NCBI GenBank assembly: GCA_003439945.1
Contig: QVRM01005375.1
Span: 930,001-994,000, forward strand
Reading direction: 5' to 3'
Source of the DNA: Dermanyssus gallinae
Lineage: Eukaryota > Arthropoda > Arachnida > Mesostigmata > Dermanyssidae
Length of the DNA: 64,000 nucleotides
This document shows, piece by piece, positions 11,831 to 24,244 of the stretch. The position numbers and the translations under genes are program-made. Every line of letters begins with the position of its first letter. Position 1 is the first letter of the stretch. The notes beneath the pieces are model-generated. The model was given only the letters and a program-made list of their open reading frames with translations, ran no database searches and was not told where the DNA came from.

Positions 11831-12534
11831 CAAATAATACATATACATTTATATATACCTAGCATGCTGTATGCGTTTTATAACTAGTGTGGCAAATTCC
11901 GTATACGATTACGTATACGGGTATCCTTTCGTTCTGTTTTTCTAAAAAGCGTATCATTATTTTTGAGCAAACTTTACCTACTGCAAAAAATTCCCTGGAA
12001 CGTTTCTCAACATCACGAACTAAAAAGTTTGTTTAGAACTGTAGAGTCTACGGAATCGTGTGCTCCATAAGGTGCAGGCCAAGGCCAATAATTTTTTGGT
12101 CGCTGGAACGTGTCACATGGGCTCGCGCGTAGACACTGACTGTGAAAGCAACCTTTTTTGTGTCAATGAACTGCTGACACATTCGGTTTTTTTTTAATAT
12201 TGGAGTTTTGGCAGCGAAATACCATATCTACTATTTAATTAGATATCAGAAGTTTAAGTTTAATGATGCGTTTGGTACCGATTAATAAATACCACACCAT
12301 AACCTTCTTGCAGCTTATGTCTGGCTAGGCTAGATTGTGCAAAGCGTGATACGCTCGGGTTATAATGTCGCAGTTACGATACTGTATTGAGGTACTCTAT
12401 ATTCTTAAACAGCCATCTCTACTTGACTAATCTTACGTAGCGCCGTACATGTCCTCTAAAAAGCGCAAAAAGCTAGGCCTCTGAATTGCGTACACGGCAC
12501 AAGGAAAAGTCAGTTTTGCCAATGCGGTGTAGGT
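10139..12534. other. No gene recognised
   Basis: AT-rich non-coding sequence with (TA)n runs at 11,489-11,502 and 11,790-11,829 and a short (CTG)n at 11,208-11,221. Open frames are short and unrelated to known families. Confidence 0.4.
11790..11829. repeat. (TA)n microsatellite
   Basis: About 40 bases of TA. Confidence 0.95.
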
Positions 12535-14200
12535 ATCACTTAAAGCTTTTCGATGTAATGCCAAAGTAATACCGAGCCTGGGGGGGTGGGGAGGAATCCG
12601 GGTTTAGTGGGTTTACGAGTCTCACACTAGTCACGCAGGCTGCTAGTGGCGCATGTGCATCATGCATTCCCGAAACCTCCCAGAAAAAAAGAAAAAAAAA
12701 AGTATCACTGAAAGCTGAAGCTATTGTGGCGCGTAAGCAGTTGCATATGTGGGCAGGTGAGCGAAACGTGATTAAAGGTGCACCAGTTTTTGAGACAAGG
12801 GGGTATTGGCTTTGTCCAGTGTTCAGGGTGGCCCGGCTAGATTGCTTCGCTGACTCCACTTGTTTAGAGTATCTGTTCTGCTGATTAGTAGTCCCTGTCC
12901 GAAAGTTAATCAAGGGGCGTTTTGGACAACTTATTTTCACTCTTAGGCCCCAGGAGATCTGTCTTGGTAGGACTTGTATAGCCGCTGTGGTGCTTGAGTC
13001 CGTAGATGTTTGAGTCATGTTGAGGAGGCGGTGTGGTAGCCCTGGTCGTACGCTCCAGACGCACGACCAGGGCCACTGCACGCCTCCTATGGGAGCGTGC
13101 GAGAATAATTAATTTGAATTGTTCGCAACTCTGTTGAGGCTTTAGCAGCTCTTTGCGCATTGAAAAATGATGTTCCTGTGAAAGCCCTGTTAAGGATCAT
13201 GCCAAGGTACATAATCATGGGCGTAGGTATTGCTAGGTGTCCTCCAAGGGGTAAGTCTAGGCTCTCTGGAGGGTGCTCCCAACCGCTTAAATGAAGTGCT
13301 TTCGTTTATTGTGAAACCAATTTGAGACCTAAGTAGAGGATCTTTGTCACGGGCGGTGACGATCAGTGCTATAACGTCTGCGTAGGCGTCAAAATAGACT
13401 ATCAGGGGACGTGGTAGTCTAAATACTCCATCGCCGGTTATATTCCATAAGGTTTGTAAATAGTATTCCGTAGGATCCCACTACGGACCCTTGAAAGATC
13501 CCGGCTGCGACTTCATAGTCTACGCCTTTGTAGATAAATGCTCGGTTTTTTGGGTACGACGTTAGGATACGTCGTAAACGGGAAGATACGCCTTTGTTTA
13601 CAGGTGTTTATGGCGTCCTACGAAAGCGCGTTAAATGCGTTTTTCACATCAAGCAGGATGACGAGACAATGCGACCGGTTTGCTCTTGTCATACTTACCT
13701 GTGTTTCAGCGATGCTTACAATGTTTTGTTGATGGCCGAATGTATGGAATGTTAAGCTTTGCAACCGTACCGCTTCTTCGGCAGTGCCTTCTAATTTTCT
13801 ATTACAAGTCCTACGTTTATAATGTGCTCAGCTGCTTTGGATTGGCAGGAGAGCAGTATGCCGAGGGGTCTTTTGCGGTTTTGGCATAGCGGTAAACGTG
13901 CCGTCCAGGTTTTAGTATAGGAATAAACGTGCCGTTTTTCAAGACCTAAGAAAGTCTGCTCCGGTGGGCATTTTATCCATCATGTCTTTGAACACCTTTG
14001 AATGTAAAATTTTAAAAAAACTTAAAAATTGTGCGCACTGCTTGCGGAGGGACTACATCTGAGCCTGCTAATCTTCTTGCTTGCACTCCTATATTGAGAT
14101 TGGCTTGAAGCGAAGGTGTGAAGTCTTCTCAAAGAGCACTGGCTGTCGGCGGGGTCTGTGCGGGATAGGCGCAGTTATAGTGGCTCGGGCTACTTCGAAT
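12535..14200 (-). mobile_element. R1-like non-LTR retrotransposon relic (RT domain)
   Basis: Minus-strand translation in shifting frames shows RT blocks in the R1/Jockey order. MPKPQKTPRHTA (compare 'PKPGK...DPSAYRPI') is at about 13,880. CLVILLDVKNAFNALS, motif A in its R1 form 'LDVRNAFN', is at about 13,620-13,680. VAAGIFQGSVVG, the 'GVPQGSVLG' box, is at about 13,470-13,510. VYFDAYADVIALIVTARD, a YADD box with one Asp lost, is at about 13,350-13,400. YLGMILNRAFTG is at about 13,180. The last 150 bases (12,535-12,690) recur in the opposite orientation at 62,295-62,420. Numerous frameshifts make this a dead copy. Confidence 0.7.
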
Positions 14201-14339
14201 AGTAGTGGCGACTGTGCATGGCGCATTTTGCTAATTTGCTAGTCATAAGTAAGTCATAAATTCCCCATGTAGGGCTTTTCCTCCTTCTCTATTCGTATCC
14301 CGTAAATAGGACATTGTTTTTGTCGATTAAAACAATACA

Positions 14340-14565
14340 ATTTATTTATATATGTTTTATGTTAGCACTTTAGAGTGAACAATTGTCTTTGCTTAACTGT
14401 GTGGGTTCTCTAACCCAGGACTAGCCCAGGTCAATCATGCGCTTTAAACAGACGCTGCATTTTCTTATTGAACATCGAGCCACAGCTTCTGACGCAAGAA
14501 TTCGGATGCTCTTGAGCTTCCGGTCGAAAGGTTAAGGTTTCTACCCACGATAGGTTGGAAATAAA
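14340..14565 (-). mobile_element. RLE-type retroelement, extreme 3' fragment (copy E)
   Basis: Bases aligned with 8,545-8,755 share blocks such as 'ttatgttagcac', 'ggttctctaac' and 'tgatgctct'. The fragment covers only the last roughly 60 codons and the 3' UTR, and is cut off abruptly on its 5' side near 14,560. Confidence 0.65.
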
Positions 14566-15601
14566 AATTATAAAATTAAGTATGTGCCCCGCCCGACTGA
14601 GCTAGTGGACGATCTCCTGGGGGGGGAGTGGGGAATTCCTTGATCGAAAATAAGTTGTTGCTGATAGGGTCCAAGTTGAGAAAACTGTGTTATGCGAGAG
14701 TAGCAAGACCTCATTGTTATTCTTGGCATTAAGTAAGTCACGCTGCCCGCTGGAGTTCGCCCAACCTAATGAATAGTATTTTTATGCTAGTGGCCATTTT
14801 GCTTATGACAAAATGCAAATCGTAACAACCGCAAACAAATGGCAATTTTGTTCGCGGTTGTTGCAGAGGTTTATTTGCAGTACTTGCACGTGATTAGTCA
14901 TTTTGTTTGCGTTGTTGCGGAGGTTTGTAGGCCGTGTATATATATATATATATATATAACATTGATAGACATTACACTGCGTCGTAGTGTTTATCAATGT
15001 GATATATACCGTTGTTATTTAGAAATCGACCAACGTACAGCAAACAAATAGCAGCTAAGGTGAGTGGGCGACTACCCCATTGGTATTGGTGTGGCTTTTA
15101 ACGTGGACGCAAGGAGGCAAGGAGAGGGGTGCCGTTCAGCATCGCTTTCTGATAGCGTTTAACCGGCGTAACCACACTCGGCGTGTTTACGTCTTGTAAA
15201 TGCAGGCGCTATGCGGCTACTCAAGGAGCTGTCGCTCAATGTCATGTAGAGAGAGCGGCGCGACGAAAACGCTGACCTCAGCTGATGCAGGAACTGACTG
15301 TTTTCAATGGTGCAGGAAATGGCCTACCAAAACGACGGTGTCCGTTTGCCTTGACGCCGCCTTGTTTGTAGTTTGTGTCCACTTCAGTGCGCTACAGTGA
15401 GACGGCTCATCACGCCTCTAAAGTGGATTCGTGGCGGGAGACACTCACCCACAACCTGCTTGTTGCCTGCACGAACTTAGCAGAGAGGCTTCCAGTTTTT
15501 TGACGACAGCAAGTTACTGCCACGCTTCATAATGACTCAGAGTCAACTAATAATTATTTCCAAACCGCAAAAGTAAGTAGCAAGTGAGTTTTCCTATCCT
15601 T

Positions 15602-15604
<3 letters not shown>
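14566..15604. other. No gene recognised
   Basis: Contains a (TA)n at 14,937-14,958 and a short inverted pair around it (CGTAGTGTTTATCAATGT against the mirrored ACATTGATAGACATTACACT at 14,958-15,001). No coding motif was found. Confidence 0.4.
14937..14958. repeat. (TA)n microsatellite
   Basis: TA run. Confidence 0.95.

Positions 15605-15642
<38 letters not shown>
15605..15642. repeat. (TA)n microsatellite
   Basis: TA run bordering a transposon end. Confidence 0.95.
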
Positions 15643-15646
<4 letters not shown>

Positions 15647-15770
15647 GTGTCAGAAAAATTTGAAGAGCGATATACAGAATTGTAGAGCTCGTTAAAGCAA
15701 ATGTATTTTCCAATGAAACATGGTCTCTGAGAAGTCTTGGTTGGAGTGAGGGTGAAATTACTACAATTTG
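15643..15770 (-). mobile_element. Terminal fragment of the DDE transposon family seen at 26.1-27.0 kb
   Basis: The sequence starting gggtgtgtcag aligns with 26,130-26,260. Shared blocks include aattgtagagctcgtt and catggtctctgagaagtc (one or two differences each). In both copies the fragment lies just right of a (TA)n run. Sequence from 15,770 to 16,190 may continue the element but I recognise no transposase there. Confidence 0.55.
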
Positions 15771-16194
15771 TAACACTGGTGTTTTTGCCCAACATAGGAG
15801 CACAAAATGTGCTGTTGCGAGACAACCAACCTCCTAGACAGAAACTAAGCACACCTTCGTGTTCGTGATAAAATTCTGCTTCATATGAAGAATATGCAAG
15901 GCCGGTCAGAAGACGCGACATGGTCGCTTAGAAGAGAATTCGCCAAAAATGTAGTTCTTTATTAGCGTTCACGCCAAATACTTCAGAATCATAACCCTAC
16001 AACCACTCACAGCGCTCAAAACGGACATACTGCCAATGTCTGGTACCAATCATTTTAGTACCAAACATATGTCAATGCGAGCTGTGGTTGCGGAGTAATT
16101 ACAATTTTTCGGAGGGCATGTCCAGATTAAGTGCATGAAAAATGACGCGCTTCGGCTGTCGCGCGACACGTCGTAGTGAACGTCGCCACAGTAT

Positions 16195-16198
<4 letters not shown>

Positions 16199-16252
<54 letters not shown>
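16199..16252. repeat. (TA)n microsatellite
   Basis: About 54 bases of TA. Confidence 0.95.
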
Positions 16253-16256
<4 letters not shown>

Positions 16257-16554
16257 ATTACTATTATATACAAAGGATACACACAAAGCGCTTTGAAGGT
16301 ATCATTTAGAATGACCGATCAGCACTAACAGTTGGAACGACACAACTTACACTAAGATATCGAGTTTTCGGCTTCAAACCTGCTCTCTTATCAGGGCCAT
16401 TTTTTGGTGGTACATCGACATACCGCGGGGAGTCACGGGGGAATACTCCTGCTAAATACGAGGCATAACTTACTCTTTTTCTTTAAACAGACGGGTTTTG
16501 TCAATCTGCAACTATTCCTTGCGTGGTGCCATAATAGCTTACGCCGTCCATGGC

Positions 16555-16579
16555 TATATATATATATATATATATATAT
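16555..16579. repeat. (TA)n microsatellite
   Basis: TA run. Confidence 0.95.
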
Positions 16580-17089
16580 TTGTTTATCTTATGTGCAACA
16601 ATTGATTACCGTTTTATAATGGTTTATATTGCAAACATTTTATCCAGAATCCGTTCTTGCCATTGATATGGGCTTTTGACGCGCCAGTTGAGCTACTTTA
16701 TAATTTTTATAAAATTATAAAAAAAAATAATTAGCCATAGCAGCACTAGCATCGAACCTTCCATAGAAGAAAGAATTAATAAATACAGTAGGCCTTATAT
16801 ATAAAAAAAAATTTTAATGAACAGAGTAAACTGTCTATCTAAAGTAAGCAGATTGGACGTCAGTCACATATGGTCTTTAGTCACATATGGTCTTAAATCC
16901 GAGGGCCGGTCACCATTGAAACATGCATGGAACCCTTAGTGAAATTAACTAGTTTAATGAATCCACGTACCGTCTTACATAGGCGACGTACTAAGCAGAT
17001 ATACTTGAGGTAGCGAACTGAATTCCATGTCTGTTGCGGGGCATTTCGAGTATCAAAAGGTACACATTATTTCTGAGATAGAAGGGGTG

Positions 17090-17430
17090 TTTGTGGTTTT
17101 ATGAACAAGAATGCGTGTTTCATAGACTGCGTCAAGGCATTTAATAAGGCGCATGAAAAATGATTGTTAAGTGCGCTGCAGAGGATAATGAAAAATCGGC
17201 TCTAAAATTTAATTGATAATCTCTGATAACGATAAACCTAGTTGAGACCAATAACCTGCGTCACAACAGCACAATTTAAGTAGCACATCATTCTTAATGT
17301 TTTATGCAACGGCATTGTCACGCCGACTTCAATTTGACGAAACAAAGTACAACACGGGCACAAAAATACAAATCGTTAAAAAGATTGTACGTGGTCACTA
17401 ACGTGGTAAAGAAGGGTCGCAAAAGGCGCA
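17090..17430 (+). mobile_element. Small LINE reverse-transcriptase relic
   Basis: Plus-strand translation near 17,115-17,165 gives ACFIDCVKAFNKAHEK. This closely matches RT motif A of the LINE at 53.5-55.7 kb (VVFIDCVKAFDKAPRDLL). Downstream sequence is too decayed to assign, so limits are approximate. Confidence 0.45.
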
Positions 17431-18575
17431 TAAAGCAAACAGACACGAACCAAATGACTGAGTTCTAGATTGTGCAATACGGCGACGTGCCAGAGTGACC
17501 AAGGCCTGAAGCATTGCTTCTTTTGAGAAAAGCAATGTCACATTCAACAGAGGGTATTCAGCGATATGTCCTACGTATCTGTATCACCAGTAAAAATGTT
17601 ACGGTAACAATGTTAGCTGGATTTAACCTAATATATTGTAACAGCTTTCAAGTGCAGATTACTGAGCAACTGAATCATATGGTATAGCTGATCCTTCTGC
17701 ACTTGTTAATTCCAAATTCCATAAAGCACATAATTTGTTTGTTCAACTCAATTCACGGCCTACGGCCGGGTGCCCCAGACGCCAGCCTCCGCAACTTCAT
17801 CCTAAGCATATAGTCACGTAGGACGCTCCACTCAGGTCCCTAGATGTCTCGCTACGTTATCCAAAAGCCGCATATTCAGATTTTAAATCTTTTAATTTAA
17901 ACAGCTTAAAAAAAAAGTTGTATTTATGGGATATTGTTCACGTAGTGATTTATGGTGCCATAATTAAATAAATACAATAAAATGTATTACCTTAACTCAT
18001 TATCAAAGTCGTTTTACAGTTAGCGCAAGGACATATTTAGCGATTTATTTGTAGTCTATAATTGTGGTACGTATTAGAGATCCTAAGAAGTTGACTTTTG
18101 CGATTTCTGTTGGTGTAGGATGCAAGGAGAAATGATATTGTAAGATTATACAAAACGAAAACGTCAACTTTCCACGTGATTTTGAAAAACAGCTATATGG
18201 ATATTAGCATAAGCAAGCGTAAAATTGGAAGATACCACTCAAGAGACCGGCAAACAAACCAGGTTATCTACCTACCGTATATGCGTGTCAAAACTTCTTA
18301 GCAGGACATAAACACGTATGAAAATGAGAGGTTGCAGGAAATATCTGAAATGTACTACCCTCAAAGCGGCTGACTCAACGACAGTGCCAAAGTGAATCCT
18401 TTTATGTGTACACTGCGCATCAAACAGTGACTCTGACAAATCAAGAGATACTAATGCTACGCAAACCGTAAGCTATATACTGCTAACTAAGGTTCTACGA
18501 TATTTCGAAAAACTTACAAATACAGTAAAATAATTGCACGAGGAGCTACAGTCGTCAATGGACTAGAATAAGTTA
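17431..18575. other. No gene recognised
   Basis: AT-rich sequence with no open frame over 60 codons and no repeat partner noticed. Confidence 0.4.
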
Positions 18576-18927
18576 GTTTTTATCAAATAATTGTATTCGA
18601 ATTTTTCTGAAAAACAATAGTTACAGCAATAGATTGATCAATAATGTATTCTCCGTTGCTCCTTACGACCTCCTCCCACTTCTCAACCTATTTGTTGATT
18701 GCCGTCCGGATTGGTGTAAAAAAAAGTTGTTGAGTCAGTTTTTGAGGTCCATTTCGTAACCTCATATGATTCAACATGAAGCGGAAAATGTGATAATCCG
18801 TTGGCGCAAGATCCGGAGAGTTCAATGTGTGCTGAAGAATTCCCCATTTGAGCTCTTGGAGTGCCGTTTTGACGACGTGTGCAACGTGGGGCCTGGCGTT
18901 ATCGTAAAGCAGAATGGTTTAACATTT

Positions 18928-19901
18928 CAATCAATTTCATTTATTCACCTTTGTAGGTAGCAGTCAAATACTTAGTCAAACAAAATCCGTGTACTTATAC
19001 AAGGGTAACAACACAAGACTAGAGTCATTTCAGGAATAAAAATATTTCAGCCAAGTCAGCTTGCCAGGCTTCCCAGCGATTGTACTAGGGGGCAGTTAGC
19101 CGCGTGGTATCTATCACAAAAACTCCCACATCTAGAGCATTTACAACTATCGCAAGGGTCATGGAAACCCCGCTCCGCACAGAGCTTGTGGTGTAAACCA
19201 TGAATGGCGAATCGGGTCACAACATGTCTGTTTAGCCTATGTGTTCCTTTCCACCCACTATTCCTCCTTGCCCCCGTGTTAAGGAACTCTACGTCAACGT
19301 CCGCCACTTTGTCCTCCCAATCCCTGCGGTTTGCAAGAAAGGCCTTCGTCACGGGTAGATTGAAGCGACGTTGCAGGTCCTCAGAGAGCAGCGGCGTGTC
19401 CGCGAGGAGATATACGTAGCGGTTCCGAGCCGTCAGATGTAGACCCAGAGCTCGTTTAAGGAAGGAGGCTTTGACGCGGTTTAATTGTTCGAGGTTTTCT
19501 GCCGTGAGGTGGTCCCAGGTGACTCTCACCCCATAGGTCGCGATCGGAGCTATCTTGAGTTCGAACAGTCTGAGTGCCGTCTTCAGCGATAGTCTGTTCG
19601 GAGACTTGATCGCCCATGTCGCCGCCAGTACCTTCCTGCACCTCTCAGATATGTGCGCGGAGAAGCAAGTACCGGTGACAGAGAAAATCACCCCTAAGTA
19701 TGGGAAGCTGTTGACATACTTAAGTGGCGTTCTGTTGAGGCGTAGCGTGTCCTCGGCTGCTGCCCTCCCCCCTCTTCTGAGCTTCATGGCCACGGTTTTG
19801 GAAAGGTTAATTGTCAGGCCTAAATCGGTGACCGCTTTGTGAAGACGGGCTAGTGCTTGTTGCACCCGAAACCTACTAGGCCCGTAAAGTACTAGATCGT
19901 C
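18928..19901 (-). mobile_element. 5'-truncated LINE inserted in mariner
   Basis: The copy begins exactly at the RT catalytic box: minus-strand DDLVLYGPSRFRVQQAL at about 19,895-19,850. It contains an open frame of 269 codons (19,056-19,865). Blocks are SKTVAMKLRRGG, YVNSFPYLGVIFS (RT thumb start), then the C-terminal HVVTRFAIHGLHHKLC and the cysteine cluster CKCSRCGSFCDRYHAANC. The insertion is flanked by ggtttaacatttc at 18,915-18,927 and 19,902-19,914, a 13-bp target-site duplication. The reading frame is long and open, so insertion is recent relative to the mariner it interrupts. It belongs to the same clade as 53,542-55,688. Confidence 0.88.
19056..19865 (-). CDS. LINE ORF2 C-terminal fragment
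   Basis: A 269-residue open frame covers the end of the RT palm, the thumb and the C-terminal cysteine/histidine domain of an APE-type LINE ORF2 protein. The first residues follow the YADD box, which lies just outside the ORF start because the element is truncated there. The annotated ATG is internal and not a native start. The terminal CxCxxCxxxCxxxHxxxC pattern probably binds nucleic acid. Confidence 0.75.
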   Translation of the reverse strand: MQQALARLHKAVTDLGLTINLSKTVAMKLRRGGRAAAEDTLRLNRTPLKYVNSFPYLGVIFSVTGTCFSAHISERCRKVLAATWAIKSPNRLSLKTALRLFELKIAPIATYGVRVTWDHLTAENLEQLNRVKASFLKRALGLHLTARNRYVYLLADTPLLSEDLQRRFNLPVTKAFLANRRDWEDKVADVDVEFLNTGARRNSGWKGTHRLNRHVVTRFAIHGLHHKLCAERGFHDPCDSCKCSRCGSFCDRYHAANCPLVQSLGSLAS

Positions 19902-20470
19902 GGTTTAACATTTCCCAATACACCAAACATTTCCAGTTTTACCAATAGTCTTCGTTGGGTGGATATCCTGCTTGATTCTCTGCTTCGGCGTATTTTCTGG
20001 AACCACCCACTTCTTTCTTTGCCTCACATTGACGTATAAGCATTGTTGACGATCTAGGACAGAAAACATTGTTTGGGTCCGCGTGTTACTCGGTGACGGC
20101 CAAGATTTTAGGCCGCAGACGGCTTTAAAGACGTTTTTCTTTGTTTTCGTTGTTGAGCTGACGAGGTATCCGAGAAAAGCTCCGAGTTTTTGAGTAAAAC
20201 AAATTGATTGAAGGTGGTTGACGTTTGTCATCGCACTGCACTTTTATTTTTTTGACCAATTCACGAGTTGTTTGGCAACCGTTCTCTTTCAAAAGCGCCG
20301 TGAGATATTCTTTGTCGAACTCAGGAGGTCTTCCGCTGTGAGGCATATCGCCAAGTCGGCTTTTTTGAACCTTACAAACCATTTCCTGCTGTAGGCTCGC
20401 CTAAAACGCCTTATCCGCACTTGAGCGGCTTCGGCAGCTTTTTGACCTCGATAAAACGTACAGAAGAGCA

Positions 20471-21361
20471 GGGGACAAAAATGCTAATGTTTGCCTCCTG
20501 TGTGGGTGTTCCACTTCAAAGTGTGAAATATAATTAAACTCAAATTGTTCAAAAAACAAATAACACAGATTTGTAGAACAGGGAGCGCTTTTTAAGCACA
20601 GATAACCTTTATGCCAACCAACAAAAACTAATTCTTGTAAAATAAAAGAAACATAATGCACAACGAACCTATTTTGCAACCTAATAATTGACAATTGATT
20701 GAAATGACTGACCAATCGCTTAGGAAAGCACGTCACTTTAAAAAAAAACGTAACAAACATTGACTACAAAAAGGTCGTTCCAAAAGCCATGTCAGATTGC
20801 CCATGACTATGTGAAGCAACAGTTCCAAGAGCCGTGTCCGACTTGCAGGAGCAGCAGTTGAATTGAATCGCACCAAAACAAATCCCGCATTGATATGTCT
20901 AGCTCTCAACAAGCAAGCAGCGTCTTTAGCAGTGCCCACAGGGAGTGCATGAAAACGTCAAGACTACTGAACAAGAATCAAAAGCACAATCCTCTGTGAA
21001 AATGATCATTCATACGCGACGGCTGTACATTGTGGAACTGTGTCTGTCTATGGCGTCTGAGGTGCTGTACAAACACTTAAAGAAATGAGAATAAGTTCAC
21101 CCAATGATGGTGAAGAAGCTAAAGACACGTGGCAGTGATGGCAGGTTCTGCGTAATCATTATGGACATTCATTATGACAATGTTATTCGCGATGAGCTAT
21201 GGTAGTATGATACTGAAATATCTTGCTGCAAAGGTATGCTGGGTCGCGGAGCCATTTCCCGCATGTAATTCCCACATAATACAAGCCCCGTGCAAACAGT
21301 CACCCGAATTGAACCGATCTATATATAATAAAGTTGCTAGCGAATAAAGTACTTAGACGTG
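20471..21361. other. No gene recognised
   Basis: May include the 5' flank of the mariner. The open frame at 20,733-20,939 has no recognised motif. Confidence 0.35.
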
Positions 21362-22640
21362 TATCGCTGAATGCCCGCTCACATCGTTAAAAACAATCTG
21401 ATTGATACCCGTCATCCCCTACTTGGAGGAGTTAAACATCGATATAGCAACAATTACCGAAACATGGCTATCGGAACACTCGGTCAGCTCGACGCATCTG
21501 AGCGATGAACGTACATTTAAAGTATTTCGAAGAGACAGAATAACGCGTGTGGGCAATGTACTCATACATCAGGTCAGGAAAGACCACCCATGTTCAGATA
21601 TAGATGTTACATATATCTGATCATAAGTTGTGGGATGTACACTCACGCTTCCGAATAGAGTAATACGGCTGTGTACTACTCACTGACAGACACAGCTAAA
21701 GAGCTACAGCTTTATATGTGGCGGCCTTAACCGGGTCCATATTGACTGGGACATTCTCAACAGACATGACACAAGCAGTGAATATTTCAAAAAGTCAAAT
21801 CTGCGCTTGATTTCTGCGCTCACCGAAAACTCGCTAATTTTTTCACGGAATCCACTCGGTATGCGGCAACGACACCATCTTTGCTCGACACTGTTTTATA
21901 TAATGACGAATAAGTATGTGAGTTCCGAGTGCTACCAAGTCTTTTCTTTACACATCAGCGCCTCCTGAACTTCATGATAACGGGCTGCCAAAGAAATGAC
22001 CAACTGGCTACTTGAGCTTGGGTTTATAATAAGGTCCCAAACTAAAGTAGCCAGTCTATCGAACGTCAAAAAACGATCCAATGTCACTTCTGAAAGCACC
22101 ACTTCAATATAGCCTTTAGGATGTCGAAGCCACTCCAATTTCTAGAACATCTGAAAAGACGAAAGTAAAAATCGAGGGAAAATCTCGACAGTCCTGATAA
22201 AAAGCTGGGCATTTCTGTGCCGCTCCAGTAGATATTTAGAAAATCGCTCGATGAGAATTAAGTGTCAAACATATTCCATACTGCTACCGTGCAGTCTAAT
22301 TTACAAAAGAGGTTCTAAACCGAACTCAGCAACAAGCGCTCAATATTCCTTCAGTTGTCTTCTGTAAGTTACCAGAAAGCATAATCGATTCGCGATTTAC
22401 GAAGATCCCACACACCAAAGAACTCATTTCAGACGCTTAGTTTGAGTAGTACAACACTGCAACCAATAGACGCACAATTTGAATGGGCAACATATATGAG
22501 CAAGTCTCATTGGTTCGACATCGTGTTCTGAGATATAAAATCTGCTTTTAAACGTATAACCCACTATAAGATGCCAGCAACTCTCCGTCACTGCAGTGTT
22601 TGTGTTCGCCTAGTATCATAGACAGATTTATTCACAATAG
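21362..22640 (+). mobile_element. LINE relic: APE endonuclease and RT start (CR1/Jockey-like)
   Basis: The open frame at 21,402-21,620 contains LEELNIDIATITETWLS, HLSDERTFKVFRRDRITR and GNVLIHQVRKDHPCSDIDV. These match the N-terminal endonuclease of CR1/Rex-type LINEs (ITETWL; FRRDR..R.GGGV.I). At about 21,715-21,910 come CGGLNRVHIDWDI (the 'GDFN...IDW' box), EYFKKSNLRLISALTEN and a shifted TESTRYAATTPSLLDTVLYN. Near 22,480-22,580 a decayed RT motif A reads SHWFDIVF*DIKSAFKRITHYKM. Stops are frequent. It is a different LINE clade from the one at 53.5 kb. Confidence 0.65.
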
Positions 22641-23384
22641 AGTGACGTTTAATAGACAATACTCTGACGGCCATTGAGCGCGCGTTAATAGGCAATTCCC
22701 TGACACCGTCCGAGCGACGTCAATATGCCCATACAAGATTTGCGCCTTAGGACTATTCATGTATATTCGATTTCCGCTATTCCATATAGTCGCTCTTTGA
22801 TGTATATGTTATTATCACTAACGTTACAAGCGAAAATTAATGCCAATGATGTCAAAATATACGATCGTGTTAACGTCCCGGATAAATGATCGTAGCTTTA
22901 AAAAGGGTTAACTGTTTAATTTTTACTCCACGATTGGTCAATCGACTTTAATCCTCCAATAAGCAGTCCATCGAGAATTGTGCTGTAATGCGTTTTGAGC
23001 ACGGAAATATTAAATTGAGTTGCAGTATCACAGGGCAGGAGCTAAAATCACAAGATTCGATCTAGAAATCTGGGAATAAATACATAAATAAGTTACAGAG
23101 TTTAAAATATTCTGAGCATGCGATAGATATGTTTGCCAAATGCATCTAATTGATTATGACTAGCGCAGCACTAGCGTGGTAGCCCTGTAAAAAAGATCAA
23201 TAAGAGCAACAAAATGCTGTAAATGCATTTGGGAAAAGGGTATCTTATAAATGTGACAGTGGTAAGCGTGTTGTCGGCGTTAAGCTGTTATCAATTTTTT
23301 TTTTTATCAACAGAAACCCTTGCTCTGATTCTTATTCAGCTTAAACAACATTTTATGAAGAAAGATCGAGCAGTTACCGGAAGC
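22641..23384. other. No gene recognised
   Basis: AT-rich. It may hold the unrecognised 3' part of the preceding LINE relic. Confidence 0.35.
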
Positions 23385-23615
23385 TTCTTCAAATCGCCAG
23401 CAATGGTCACACAGAACTGGCAGAGACCACTACAACCCAACCGACATCTCGTGACCCGCTATTCACTTCACGGGTTTCACCATAAACTCTGCCATCGAAG
23501 AGGCTTCCAATATTCTGACATCGACTATTTGTGCCGTTCATGTAACCAGCCGTGCCCTATCAAGCATCGCGACACTTGTCAGAGAGCTATTTCTATTGCG
23601 CAGTTAGCTCGATGA
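23385..23615 (+). mobile_element. LINE 3'-end fragment (C-terminal Cys/His domain)
   Basis: The end of the open frame 23,223-23,615 reads NRHLVTRYSLHGFHHKLC, then [17 protein letters not shown] and a TGA stop. This is the same C-terminal block as in the LINEs at 19.06 and 53.6 kb. The (TA)n at 23,626 starts 11 bases after the stop. The 5' limit is uncertain. Confidence 0.7.
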
Positions 23616-23625
23616 TATTTTATTA

Positions 23626-24244
<619 letters not shown>

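Larger units (their letters stand above)
15771..17085. other. No gene recognised
   Basis: Contains (TA)n runs at 16,199-16,252 and 16,555-16,579, and a 16-base tandem duplication (agtcacatatggtctt) at about 16,861-16,893. No coding motif. Confidence 0.4.
18576..20470 (-). mobile_element. Mariner (D,D34D) transposon, split by a LINE
   Basis: Minus-strand mariner transposase in several frames. The N-terminal helix-turn-helix part is at 20,470-20,200 (GQKAAEAAQVRIRRF; RLGDMPHSGRPPEFDKEYL). The region before the first catalytic Asp is at about 20,060-19,960 (LDRQQCLYVNVRQRKKW, PENTPKQ). The C-terminal catalytic part lies beyond the inserted LINE at 18,905-18,630 (YDNARPHVAHVVK ... NSPDLAPTDYHIF). 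From the Asp in DNARPH to the Asp in PTDYH there are 34 residues, as in mariner. Frameshifts and stops inactivate it. Terminal inverted repeats were not found. The LINE insertion occupies 18,928-19,901 with a 13-bp duplication. Confidence 0.8.
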
